Counted from the first letter of the stretch, positions 14,670 through 23,400 are shown. The stretch: DNA of 32,382 nucleotides from JBFMEX01 sp040752215 (GCA_040752215.1 JBFMEX010000091.1:1-32382); one strand, 5' to 3'. Made by a program: numbers and translations. The notes: a model not told the origin generated them from the sequence alone.

Positions 14670-14876
14670 CTAGTGAGAGACCATAGCCACCGGCGCCCTG
14701 CGTGTCAGCGGGGTCATGCGTGCCATGTGACGATCACTCGTCGAATTCGCGCGCCCTGTGGCCGAGTTGCGCATGTCTCCATGCGGCGCGACGCTGCCCG
14801 CTCCGAGCGGGGAGGCGACCGCGATCAGCGCCGAGACCAGCAGGGCGGCGATAAGGGTCGGAAGAGGAAGCTGCAT
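14670..14876 (-). CDS. Small hypothetical exported protein
   Basis: 68 residues from an ATG with GGTGAG 7 bases before it on the minus strand. Residues 5-24 are strongly hydrophobic (LPTLIAALLVSALIAVAS), followed by a small polar region with Ser, Thr, Met and His, which is the look of a short secreted or membrane-anchored protein. No Cys. No family recognised. A longer frame on this strand reaches far into the PhzF gene, but only this final part with its own start and hydrophobic N-terminus looks like a gene. Confidence 0.4.
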   Translation of the reverse strand: MQLPLPTLIAALLVSALIAVASPLGAGSVAPHGDMRNSATGRANSTSDRHMARMTPLTRRAPVAMVSH

Positions 14877-15192
14877 ATCTCGACTCACCGGGATACGGGG
14901 GCAGAAGCGTGCCGTTGCGCATGGTCGACGGCTAGGAAAGGCGTCTGCCTCTCTTGCTGGCGAAGTCTTACCGGACCGTAAACGCCGCAGCGGACATTGG
15001 TCTCGCCGGCATGACGAGCGGCGGTTCCTGTCGATCGGTGACCGCCGCACTGCTCGGCATGCCACCCTGCGCGCCGGGCGGCTGCGACACGTGCTCGCGG
15101 CGCGTTGAAATCCGATCGGCCGCGCGACGATGCGGCTTGGAGCGGGAGACCGTTTGCGGCATTGTGCGCCGGCTTCACAGGATCGACCGCCG
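14877..15192. other. Intergenic region between divergent small gene and PhzF gene
   Basis: 316 bases with no supported gene. It must hold the start signals of the small minus-strand gene and of the PhzF gene; I could not pick out a convincing promoter pair for either. Confidence 0.3.
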
Positions 15193-16104
15193 ATGCGCCT
15201 TGCCTTCCACACCCTCGACGTGTTCACCGAGCACCGCTTCGCCGGCAATCCGCTGGCGGTCGTGATGGAAGGGGACAGGCTCTCGACAGAAGCGATGCAG
15301 AGGATCGCCGCCGAGTTCAATCTCTCCGAGACGGTGTTCCTGCTGAAGCCCGCAAATCCGGCGCATTCGGCGCGTATGCGCATCTTCACGCCCGCGACCG
15401 AGCTCGCCTTCGCCGGCCATCCGACGATCGGCACCGCGGCGCTGATCGCCGACCTCAGGAGCCTGAGCGTCAATGGCGAGCAGGACGCGATCTGCACCCT
15501 CGAGCAGTCGATCGGCACGGTGCGGGTCGGGGTCCGGCTCAAGGCGGGTGCGGCGGCCTTCGCCGAGTTCGACGCCCCGAAGCTGCCCGAGGAAGCCGGT
15601 GCCCTGCCGAGCACCGAGCGGCTGGCGGCGGCGGTCGGGCTGCTGCCGGGCGAGATCGGCTTCGCCAACCACAAGCCGCGCCGCTTCACCGCCGGCAGCG
15701 CCTTCGCCTACATCCCGGTGACGAGCCTCGAGGCGATCTCCAAGGCGCGCGTGGACATGAGCTACTGGCGGGCGGCGTTCCCCGGCATCGCCATCAATGG
15801 CGCCTATCTCTATACGCGCGAGTGCGAGCACAATACCTCCTCGTTCCACGCCCGCATGTTCGCGCCCGAAAGCGGGGTCGCGGAGGATCCGGCCACCGGT
15901 TCGGCGGCGGTCGGCCTTGCCGGCGTGCTGCAGCACTTCGACGCCTATCCGGACGGCACCCACAAGCGGGTCATCGAGCAGGGGATCGAGATGGGCCGGC
16001 CGAGCCTGATCCAGCTGACGCTTGCGGTCACGCGGGGCCGGCTGGAGACGGTGCGCATCGGCGGCAACGCGGTTCGGGTCAGCGAGGGGACGCTCGCCGT
16101 CTAG
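15193..16104 (+). CDS. PhzF-family isomerase
   Basis: 303 residues from the ATG at 15193; an earlier in-frame start at 15130 adds 21 unconserved residues. PhzF/DapF-fold enzymes are two-lobed isomerases without cofactors. The N-terminal lobe has the typical FTEHRFAGNPLAVV start, FNLSETVFL with the catalytic Glu (residue about 45), and RIFTPATELAFAGHPTIG. The C-terminal lobe has SGVAEDPATGSAAVGLAG, the second conserved loop. The true substrate is unknown for most family members; phenazine synthesis genes are absent here, so a phenazine role is not suggested. It ends 56 bases before the candidate leuA promoter. Confidence 0.92.
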   Translation: MRLAFHTLDVFTEHRFAGNPLAVVMEGDRLSTEAMQRIAAEFNLSETVFLLKPANPAHSARMRIFTPATELAFAGHPTIGTAALIADLRSLSVNGEQDAICTLEQSIGTVRVGVRLKAGAAAFAEFDAPKLPEEAGALPSTERLAAAVGLLPGEIGFANHKPRRFTAGSAFAYIPVTSLEAISKARVDMSYWRAAFPGIAINGAYLYTRECEHNTSSFHARMFAPESGVAEDPATGSAAVGLAGVLQHFDAYPDGTHKRVIEQGIEMGRPSLIQLTLAVTRGRLETVRIGGNAVRVSEGTLAV

Positions 16105-16159
16105 GGCCGGGCCAGGGCCCTGCCAGCCGGACGCCGGCCTGCCGCACCGCAAAACCCCC

Positions 16160-16189
16160 TTGCAATTTCGCAACCTCTTTGGCTTATAG
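16160..16189 (+). promoter_or_regulatory. Candidate leuA promoter
   Basis: TTGCAA (16160-16165) and TTATAG (16184-16189) are 18 bases apart, in a less GC-rich patch between the PhzF gene and the leader peptide. It would start a leader RNA of about 270 bases. Confidence 0.35.
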
Positions 16190-16237
16190 GCAACGTAAGC
16201 CCACGTGGTGATTTGCGCCCCGAGGCCACCGAGACCC

Positions 16238-16351
16238 ATGGTTCCGTCGACGACCATTGCTGACGTGCACGAGGCCCCGCTCCGGGCGGCGGCCGAGCGT
16301 CTGCGCGCGCGTGCGGGCCTTGGCCTGACCCTCCTCCTTATCGGCCCCTGA
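16238..16351 (+). CDS. Candidate leucine leader peptide for leuA
   Basis: 37 codons, ATG at 16238 to TGA at 16349. The last ten residues read GLGLTLLLIGP-like: Leu at codons 28, 30, 32, 33, 34 and Ile at 35, ending two codons before the stop. Five leucines in seven codons right before a stop, upstream of leuA and directly followed by nested hairpins, is the layout of the leu attenuators known from enteric bacteria. The stop codon lies inside the left arm of the outer hairpin, so a ribosome stalled at the Leu codons or at the stop would change folding. The ribosome binding site is weak (GAGG about 12 bases upstream). Peptide and arrangement are seen; the regulation is inference. Confidence 0.6.
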   Translation: MVPSTTIADVHEAPLRAAAERLRARAGLGLTLLLIGP

Positions 16352-16448
16352 GCCTCGGCAGCTCCGGCATCGACCGGAGCAGGCGCTCAGGGGACATGAC
16401 CGCGAACGAGCTCGAGAGGTTCATTCGCCGGCTGACGCATGCGCCGGC
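16345..16448 (+). promoter_or_regulatory. Candidate leuA attenuator structure
   Basis: The outer stem CCCCTGAGC (16345-16353) pairs with GCTCAGGGG (16385-16393). The inner stem GCTCCGG (16361-16367) pairs with CCGGAGC (16374-16380). An identical GCTCCGG at 16279-16285, inside the leader peptide, could compete for 16374-16380, giving the alternative pairing an attenuator needs. A further GCCGGC pair lies at 16427-16432 and 16443-16448, close to the leuA start. No U-run is present, so termination, if any, may be Rho-dependent, or control may act on translation. Confidence 0.5.
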
Positions 16449-16469
16449 ACCGATACAGAGGACGACGAG

Positions 16470-18041
16470 ATGACCACCAGCAACGCTCCCAGCGCGCACT
16501 CCGCCGCCGACCGGGTGTTGATCTTCGACACCACCTTGCGCGACGGCGAGCAGTGCCCCGGCGCCACCATGACCTTCGAGGAGAAGCTCGAGGTCGCCGA
16601 CTATCTCGACCAGATGGGCGTCGACATCATCGAGGCCGGCTTCCCGATCGCCTCCGAGGGCGACTTCGAGGCCGTCTCCGCGATCGCCGCGCGGATCAAG
16701 AACGCGACCGTCGCCGGACTGGCGCGGGCCGCCGACAAGGACATCGATCGCGCCGGCGAGGCGGTGAAGGGGGCAGTGAAGCCGCGCATCCACACTTTCA
16801 TCTCCACGAGCCCGGTGCACATGAAGTTCAAGCTGCAGAAATCGCCGGAGCAGGTGCTGGAGCTGGTCGCCCAGCAGTGCACGCGGGCGCGCAACTGGGT
16901 CGACGACGTCGAGTGGAGCGCCGAGGACGCGACCCGCACCGAGCATGACTTCCTGTGCCGCTGTGTCGAGACGGCGATCAAGGCCGGCGCGACCACGATC
17001 AACATCCCTGACACCGTCGGCTACACGGTGCCGGAGGAGTACTACGCGCTGATCAAGATGCTGCGCGATCGCGTGCCCAACGCCGACCGGGCAGTCTTCT
17101 CGACCCACTGCCACAACGATCTCGGCCTCGCGGTCGCCAACTCGCTCGCCGGCGTCGCCGCCGGCGCGCGCCAGATCGAGTGCACCATCAACGGCATCGG
17201 CGAGCGGGCAGGCAACGCCGCGCTCGAGGAGATCGTGATGGCGATGCGCACCCGCCACGACGTGATGCCCTACACCACAGGGGTCGAGACGACGATGCTG
17301 TCGCGCGCCTCGCGGCTCGTCTCGGCGGTGACCAACTTTCCGGTCCAATACAACAAGGCGATCGTCGGGCGGAACGCGTTCGCGCACGAGAGCGGCATCC
17401 ACCAGGACGGCATGCTGAAGCACACCCAGACCTACGAGATCATGACGCCGGAATCGGTCGGCGTCGCCAAGACCTCGCTGGTGATGGGCAAGCACTCGGG
17501 CCGCAACGCCTTCCGCACCAAGCTGAAGGAGCTGGGCTACGATCTCGGCGACAACCAGCTCGAGGACGCCTTCAATCGTTTCAAGGCGCTCGCCGACCGC
17601 AAGAAGCACGTCTACGACGAGGACATCGAGGCGCTGGTGGACGAGGAGATCGCCCACATGCACGATTCGATGAAGGTCGTCGCACTGACGGTGATCGCCG
17701 GCACCATGGGCCCGCAGATGGCGACCTTGACGCTCGACGTCGAGGGCGCCGAGCATACCGTGCAGTCGACCGGCAACGGACCGGTGGACGCGACCTTCAA
17801 CGCCATCAAGATGCTGGTGCCGCACACGGCGCGGCTCGAGCTCTACCAGGTGCAGGCGGTGACCGAAGGCACCGACGCGCAGGCCGAGGTGTCGGTCCGG
17901 CTCGAGGAGGACGGCCGCACGGTGACGGGCCGCGGCGCCGACACCGACACGCTGGTTGCCTCCGCCCGCGCCTACGTCGCCGCGCTCGGCAAGCTGATGG
18001 TCAAGCGGCAGAAAACCGCGCGCGCCCAGCAGGCAGTGTGA
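16470..18041 (+). CDS. leuA: 2-isopropylmalate synthase
   Basis: 523 residues, normal length. Condenses acetyl-CoA with 2-oxoisovalerate, the first committed step of leucine synthesis. The TIM-barrel catalytic domain has FDTTLRDGEQCPGATM at the N-terminus, HCHNDLGLAVANSLAG with metal-binding His, and NGIGERAGNAALEE. GRNAFAHESGIHQDG and GKHSGRNAF mark the linker. The C-terminal LeuA domain (about residues 395-510) is the leucine-binding regulatory domain. ATG follows GAGGACGACGAG. It is probably controlled by the leader at 16238-16448. Confidence 0.97.
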   Translation: MTTSNAPSAHSAADRVLIFDTTLRDGEQCPGATMTFEEKLEVADYLDQMGVDIIEAGFPIASEGDFEAVSAIAARIKNATVAGLARAADKDIDRAGEAVKGAVKPRIHTFISTSPVHMKFKLQKSPEQVLELVAQQCTRARNWVDDVEWSAEDATRTEHDFLCRCVETAIKAGATTINIPDTVGYTVPEEYYALIKMLRDRVPNADRAVFSTHCHNDLGLAVANSLAGVAAGARQIECTINGIGERAGNAALEEIVMAMRTRHDVMPYTTGVETTMLSRASRLVSAVTNFPVQYNKAIVGRNAFAHESGIHQDGMLKHTQTYEIMTPESVGVAKTSLVMGKHSGRNAFRTKLKELGYDLGDNQLEDAFNRFKALADRKKHVYDEDIEALVDEEIAHMHDSMKVVALTVIAGTMGPQMATLTLDVEGAEHTVQSTGNGPVDATFNAIKMLVPHTARLELYQVQAVTEGTDAQAEVSVRLEEDGRTVTGRGADTDTLVASARAYVAALGKLMVKRQKTARAQQAV

Positions 18042-18108
18042 GGCGCGCAGGGAGGGCGGGCATTTGCCAGCGCCGGCGGCTCCGCGGGCGTTGTCGCATG
18101 TCCAAGAG

Positions 18109-18261
18109 CCTGTCATCCCCGACGGTGCGAGCATCGCGAGCGCTGATCGGGGACCCAGCGTTGCCGGGCCGAAGGCGTCAACGGCTCCTGCCCCTTGCTT
18201 TCTCTTGGTCCCGGCTCTTCGCGGCGGCGCTCGGCGCCGCCGCTGCGGCCGGGATGACAGG
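18109..18261. repeat. Nested inverted repeat element after leuA
   Basis: CCTGTCATCCC (18109-18119) and GGGATGACAGG (18251-18261) are perfect 11-base terminal inverted copies, 153 bases end to end. Inside, GGGGACCCA and TGGTCCC form a second, imperfect inverted pair. I recall elements with TGTCATCCC ends as common between genes of alphaproteobacteria. No reading frame inside is convincing. It fits a REP- or MITE-like non-coding element, and the large foldback may also end leuA transcription. The remainder of 18042-18406 shows nothing else. Confidence 0.6.
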
Positions 18262-18406
18262 GTCTTTCACGGGTTGCCAAGCGGTGAGTGCCGACAAGAT
18301 CGTGATGCTGAGACGTCCGCGCCTCGGCTGCGTCGCGGGTGCCGGCCTGCTGGCGATCGCGAGAGACGGTAGCATGCTATTTCCCGGTCGTTGATTGGTG
18401 GAGGCG

Positions 18407-18646
18407 ATGGGCAGACGTCCGACGACAAATCGCAAGTGGCGCACGCCCCGTCAGAAGATGCAGAGCTATCGTGCGCGCCTGCGCGCCTCCGGGTTGCGCC
18501 CGATCCAGATCTGGGTGCCCGATGTGCGCGCGCCGGACTTCGAGGATGAGGTCCGCCGTCAGTCGCGGCGTGTGTCTCGACGCAGAAGCGAGCGTGAGGC
18601 GCTGGGCTTCATCGAGGCGGCGATCGACGCGGACGAAGCCTCGTGA
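18407..18646 (+). CDS. MazE-like antitoxin (DUF3018 family)
   Basis: 79 residues from the ATG at 18407 (GGTGGAGG just before); an in-frame TTG at 18395 is possible. The pattern YRARLRASGLRPIQIWVPDVRAPDF followed by an Arg-rich helix and FIEAAID matches the DUF3018 antitoxins that pair with MazF/PemK toxins. The partner toxin gene begins in the expected four-base overlap but is cut short (see the pseudogene entry), so this antitoxin is probably an orphan. Confidence 0.8.
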   Translation: MGRRPTTNRKWRTPRQKMQSYRARLRASGLRPIQIWVPDVRAPDFEDEVRRQSRRVSRRRSEREALGFIEAAIDADEAS

Positions 18647-18720
18647 GTCGGGGAGATGTCGTCGTCGTCTCGCCTTCACCTGTCGGCGGTGAAGTAGGAC
18701 CGCAGTATAGCTTGCTGCGT
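18643..18720 (+). pseudogene. Remnant of a MazF-like toxin start
   Basis: A GTG overlapping the antitoxin stop opens with Ser-Arg-Gly-Asp-Val-Val-Val-Val, the usual beginning of MazF/PemK toxins (M-x-R-G-D-[LIV]-V). After about nine to fifteen codons similarity to MazF is lost and no other frame resumes it. The frame runs on to 18882 but overlaps the antisense three-Cys gene. The likeliest explanation is deletion or replacement of the toxin when the neighbouring segment arrived. The match is short, so confidence is modest. Confidence 0.4.
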
Positions 18721-18743
18721 CGCAAACCGCAGGAGGTCCAAGC

Positions 18744-19511
18744 TCATTCGGCAGCTGCAGAATGCACGGGTGGATACTCGTCCCACGTACGACCGTTGAA
18801 CATGCGGCCCGTTCGCTTCTTGTTGGTCCCGCCCCACTGCTTGAAGAAGAAGGCAGTTCCGTACCTCTCGCAGTTGGCTTGAATAGCAGCGACCCACTTC
18901 GAGTTCATCGGTCTCGCACCAGGACCCGATTCACCACCGACGATGGCCCAATGGATGCCGCGCAGGCTCGGGCGCCCGACGGGGCCGATCAACGGCTCAA
19001 ACGAGACGAATCGCACAGAAGCAGGAATCGATCTGAGCACCTGGATTCTCTCGACGTACTCAGCGCTCTCGACGGAGGCTCCGAGCCATACGTTTGGGAG
19101 CACTGGTAGTTCGAGATCTCTCAATACGTCGCGCATGTTGTCGGGGCGCTTGGTCAGGACTTGGAAGGAATGCCAGCTTGCATGCCGCATCACTTCCCAG
19201 ACTTTGGCGATAAATTCTTCGGGGACGCCATCCTGAAATAGATCTGACATGGAGTTGACGAAGATGCGCCGCGGAGCGCGCCAGCGCAGCGGCACGTCGA
19301 GCGCGGCATGATTCAAGTGCAGGCGGCCTGTCCACACTTGACGCCCGCCGGACTTTCGTGTGACCCCGATATAGGCTGGATGCTCCATCGCTTGCAGCCG
19401 GGACGCCATGCGCATCGCATAGCAATTCGTGCAGCCAGGCGAGATCATCAAGCAACCCGACACCGGGTTCCAGGTGGCGTCGGTCCATTCGATGTCACTT
19501 TGTCCGGCCAC
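18744..19511 (-). CDS. Three-Cys-motif protein, phage Gp37/Gp68 (DUF5131) family
   Basis: 255 residues. The N-terminus has the family signature IEWTDATWNPVSGC, then ISPGCTNCYA, with Cys20, Cys27 and Cys30. Later segments IFVNSMSDLF, FQVLTKRPDNM, PNVWLGASVES, FVSFEPLIGPV and WAIVGGESG are typical and look like beta strands of a barrel. The three Cys could hold an Fe-S cluster as in radical-SAM enzymes, but the spacing CX6CX2C differs from the classical CX3CX2C, so this is inference. Function is not established. Its start overlaps the end of the TcmP gene by 17 bases, so the two are co-translated. Base composition is lower in GC than most neighbours. Confidence 0.9.
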   Translation of the reverse strand: MAGQSDIEWTDATWNPVSGCLMISPGCTNCYAMRMASRLQAMEHPAYIGVTRKSGGRQVWTGRLHLNHAALDVPLRWRAPRRIFVNSMSDLFQDGVPEEFIAKVWEVMRHASWHSFQVLTKRPDNMRDVLRDLELPVLPNVWLGASVESAEYVERIQVLRSIPASVRFVSFEPLIGPVGRPSLRGIHWAIVGGESGPGARPMNSKWVAAIQANCERYGTAFFFKQWGGTNKKRTGRMFNGRTWDEYPPVHSAAAE

Positions 19512-20382
19512 GTCTGCCGCCTCTCATGACCGCTTTCGCGATGTCCCCTGCCTTACGCGCATTGGGGCTGGGATTCGCCCATGCGAACAAGAGGGAAAAC
19601 ATGTGGTGCCCGCCGGAGCCCAGCGGCAGCCACTCTTCCAGTACACCGCCCTTGAATGCGTCCTTCATCCGTTTGATCATGAATCGGGTTGCCGATTCCG
19701 GCGTAACAACCTTCCGAGATTTCTTCCTGCCGGCCTCGAACAGATCGGGTTCCGAATCAAACTCTTCCGCAAATGCCGACCGCCAGTTCTGAGTACCAAG
19801 TATCCGGTCCAGCGCTTCCTGGTGCCCTTCATGGACGGTTCCGTCCTTCCGTCGAACCTGCCGATGGACGCTCAGGCCGGCGGGGAACAAGTACCAGAGG
19901 TCTATGGCCTTCGTGCTGGCGATGGCCTCGATCGTCTTCCACTCGACCTGACTGCCAAACGGATCAAGAAAGGCAACTGCTCGGTATCTATTCCAGTCGC
20001 GCCCCGCGCAAAGCGCTCTCAGTCCGGAATTCGCGTCAGAGTTCATGATCTCGATCTTCTTCGCAGGGAACTCTGAGCGTAGATTTTCGAGAGCACGAGC
20101 GTTTCCACGCTTCTTCTCTATGAAGATGTACTCGTCAAAGCCATCGGCCAGTTCGAGCGCACGGCGGGTGGAGCCGGTTATGAAGGCCTGCCCCTCTGTA
20201 TCGAGCGGCAACTCACCGTAGCTAGCAGCAATTGGTATTTCTCCCGTACCTGCGAATGCGTCGATGTAGATTGTGCGCAGCCGCGGTTGGTTCTTGAAGA
20301 CCTTGCAGTAAGCCCTGAGGTACTTTTCAAGACAATCAAGCTTCTCGACCGTATGCGGTCCGGCGAATGCTCTTTGTGCCAT
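19495..20382 (-). CDS. tcmP: Three-Cys-motif partner protein TcmP
   Basis: 295 residues from the ATG at 20382; an earlier in-frame start at 20421 would add 13. The pattern HTVEKLDCLEKYLRAY, then TIYIDAFAGTGE (residues about 37-48), FIEKKRGNARAL and AVAFLDPFGSQVEW matches the TcmP family, named because it almost always accompanies a three-Cys-motif gene such as the one just downstream. DAFAGTG followed by an acidic residue after the next strand (FIEK) resembles the S-adenosylmethionine-binding loop of Rossmann methyltransferases, and LDPFG resembles the motif IV region. A methyltransferase-like role is thus an inference. First gene of the pair, starting 63 bases after uvrA ends. About 52% G+C in the line 20041-20100, clearly below uvrA. 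Confidence 0.88.
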   Translation of the reverse strand: MAQRAFAGPHTVEKLDCLEKYLRAYCKVFKNQPRLRTIYIDAFAGTGEIPIAASYGELPLDTEGQAFITGSTRRALELADGFDEYIFIEKKRGNARALENLRSEFPAKKIEIMNSDANSGLRALCAGRDWNRYRAVAFLDPFGSQVEWKTIEAIASTKAIDLWYLFPAGLSVHRQVRRKDGTVHEGHQEALDRILGTQNWRSAFAEEFDSEPDLFEAGRKKSRKVVTPESATRFMIKRMKDAFKGGVLEEWLPLGSGGHHMFSLLFAWANPSPNARKAGDIAKAVMRGGRRGRTK

Positions 20383-20425
20383 CCTTGCCCCCGGCAACCG
20401 ATGGGAACAAAGATAGAACACCGAT

Positions 20426-20440
20426 GCTTGCTCTGCAAGC
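20426..20440 (-). terminator. Short hairpin after uvrA
   Basis: GCTTGC and GCAAGC (20426-20431, 20435-20440) pair around a three-base loop six bases after the uvrA stop. There is no U-run on the minus strand, so it is a weak terminator at best; it also lies upstream of tcmP. Confidence 0.3.
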
Positions 20441-20445
20441 GGATT

Positions 20446-23400
20446 TTACTCCGCCGCATCGCGCTTGCCGCGGCCGTTGCGCGGGCGGGAGACGGGGCCG
20501 GCATCCGCCAAGGCGGCGCGCGGGCTCGCCCGGCGCTTCAACAGCTCGCGCAAGTACTGCCCGGTGTAGCTCTCCTTGACCTTCGCCACGTCCTCGGGCG
20601 TGCCCTCGGCGACGATGCGCCCGCCGCCGTCGCCGCCTTCCGGGCCGAGGTCGATGATCCAGTCGGCGGTCTTGATGACCTCGAGGTTGTGCTCGATCAC
20701 CACCACCGTGTTGCCGGCGTCCGCCAGCTCGTGCAGCACCTCGAGCAGCTTGGCGACGTCGTGGAAGTGCAGGCCCGTCGTCGGCTCGTCGAGGATGTAG
20801 AGGGTGCGCCCCGTCGCGCGGCGCGACAGCTCCTTCGCCAGCTTGATGCGCTGCGCCTCGCCGCCCGAAAGCGTCGTCGCCTGCTGTCCGATGTGGATGT
20901 AGCCGAGGCCGACGCGGGCCAGCGTCTCCATCTTGTCGCGAATCGCCGGCACCGCCTTGAAGAACGTCGCGCCTTCCTCCACCGTCATGTCGAGCACGTC
21001 GGCGATCGACTTGTCGCGGAAGCGCACCTCCAGCGTCTCGCGATTGTAGCGCTTGCCCCTGCACTGGTCGCAGGTGACGTAGACGTCGGGCAGGAAGTGC
21101 ATCTCGATCTTGATCACGCCGTCGCCCTGGCAGGCCTCGCAGCGCCCCCCCTTGACGTTGAACGAGAAGCGGCCTGGCGCATAGCCGCGCGCCTTGGCGT
21201 CGGGCAGGCCTGCGAACCACTCGCGGATCGGCGTGAACGCGCCGGTGTAGGTGGCGGGGTTCGAGCGCGGCGTGCGGCCGATCGGCGACTGGTCGATGTC
21301 GATCACCTTGTCGAGGTGCTCGAGGCCGATGATGCGGTCGTGCTCGCCCGGGTGCTCGCGGGCGTTGTTGAGCTTTCGCGCCACCGCCTTGTAGAGCGTG
21401 TCGATCAGCAGCGTCGACTTGCCGCCGCCGGAAACACCGGTGATGCATGTGAAGAGGCCCAAGGGGATCGAGGCGGTGAGGTTCTGCAGGTTGTTCGAGC
21501 GCGCACCGACGACGGTCAACGCACGGCCCTTCTGCGGCGCGCGGCGCCGCGCCGGCAGCGGGATTTGGCGCACGCCGGAGAGATACTGGCCGGTCAGGCT
21601 GTCGGGATCGGCCATGACCTCGTCGGGCGTGCCCTGGGCCACGATCTCACCGCCGTGCACGCCGGCACCGGGGCCGATGTCGACAACGTAGTCGGCGGCG
21701 AGCACGGCGTCCTCGTCGTGCTCGACGACGATCACGGTGTTGCCGAGGTCGCGCAGGTGCTTCAGCGTCCCGAGCAGGCGCGCGTTGTCGCGCTGATGCA
21801 GGCCGATCGAGGGCTCGTCCAGGACGTAGAGCACGCCGGTGAGACCCGAGCCGATCTGCGAGGCGAGGCGGATGCGCTGGGATTCGCCGCCCGAGAGCGT
21901 CCCCGATGATCGCGACAGCGTCAGATACTCGAGGCCGACGTCGTTGAGGAACTTCAGCCGGTCGCGGATCTCCTTAAGGATGCGGGTGGCGATCTCGCCC
22001 TGCTGCGTGGTGAAGGTCGTCGGCAACTCCGCGAACCATTGGTTGGCGGCGCGTATCGAGAGGTCCGTCACCTCGCCGATATGCTTGCCGCCGACCTTTA
22101 CGCTCAGCGCCTGCGGCTTCAGGCGATAGCCGCCGCACGCCTCGCACGGGTGCGAGCCCTGGTAGCGGGACAGCTCCTCGCGGACCCAATCGCTCTCGGT
22201 CTCGCGCCAGCGCCGCTCGATGTTGGAGATCACGCCCTCGAACGGCTTGATGGTCTTGTAGCGTCTGAGCCCGTCCTCGTAGACGAACGTCACCTCCTCG
22301 TCGCCCGAGCCGTAGAGGATGGCGAGCTGGACGTGCTTCGGGAGGCGCTCCCACGGCGTCGACATCGCCACCTTGTAGTGCTTGGCGAGGCTTTCCAGTG
22401 TCTGCTCGTAGTAGGGCGAGGAGGCGCCGGTGCGCGCCCACGGGTAGATCGCGCCCTCGGCGAGCGAGAGCTGCGGCTCCGGGACCACGAGGTCGGGCTC
22501 GAACTGCAGCTCGGTGCCGAGGCCGTCGCAGGTCGGGCAGGCACCGGCCGGCGCATTGAACGAGAAGAGGCGCGGCTCGATCTCGTCGATGGTGAAGCCG
22601 GAGACGGGGCAGGCGAAGCGGGCCGAGAACGTGATGCGCTCGTGCGTCTCGTTCTTGTTCTTGAGGATGCCCGGATCGGGGTCAAATCCCGCGGGTCTGA
22701 CCCCTTTTGAGGGCTTGGCCGCTGGGGTCGCACCCGCGGGGTCTGACCCCTTCGCGCCGCCGAGCGGCTTGTCTGCAAGCTCGAGAATGGTGATCCCGTC
22801 GGCGAGCGCGAGCGCGGTCTCGAAGCTGTCGGCGAGGCGGCTGGCGAGGTCCTTGCGCACGACAATGCGGTCGACGACGACGTCGATGTCATGCTTCAGC
22901 TTCTTGTCGAGCTTCGGCGCATCGGGGATCTCGGTGAACACGCCGTCGACCTTGACCCGCTGGAAGCCCTTCTTCTGCCACTCGGCAAGCTCCTTCCTGT
23001 ACTCGCCCTTGCGGCCGCGCACGACGGGAGCGAGCACATAGGCACGCGTGCCCTCGGGCAGCGCCAGCACACGGTCGACCATCTGGCTCACCGTCTGGCT
23101 CTCGATCGGCAGGCCGGTGGCCGGCGAGTAGGGCACGCCGACGCGCGCGAACAGAAGGCGCAGGTAGTCGTAGATCTCGGTCACCGTGCCGACGGTCGAG
23201 CGCGGGTTCTTGCTGGTCGTCTTCTGCTCGATCGAGATCGCCGGCGACAGGCCGTCGATGTGGTCGACGTCCGGCTTCTGCATCATCTCCAGGAACTGGC
23301 GCGCGTAGGCCGAGAGACTCTCGACGTAGCGGCGCTGGCCCTCGGCATAGATCGTATCGAAGGCGAGCGAGGACTTGCCGGACCCCGAGAGGCCGGTGAA

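Larger units (their letters stand above)
18700..20445. other. Probable horizontally acquired segment carrying the TcmP pair
   Basis: From about 18700 to the uvrA stop the base composition falls from the high-60s percent G+C of neighbouring genes to the 50s by eye. The segment holds only the three-Cys/TcmP pair, with a truncated MazF remnant at its left end and the 3' end of uvrA at its right end. No integrase, transposase or obvious terminal repeat is visible, so the mechanism and exact borders are unknown. Confidence 0.5.

Noticed and set aside
20287..21909. 540-residue plus-strand frame opposite uvrA and tcmP
   Set aside because: Antisense of conserved uvrA; the product has no recognisable motif.
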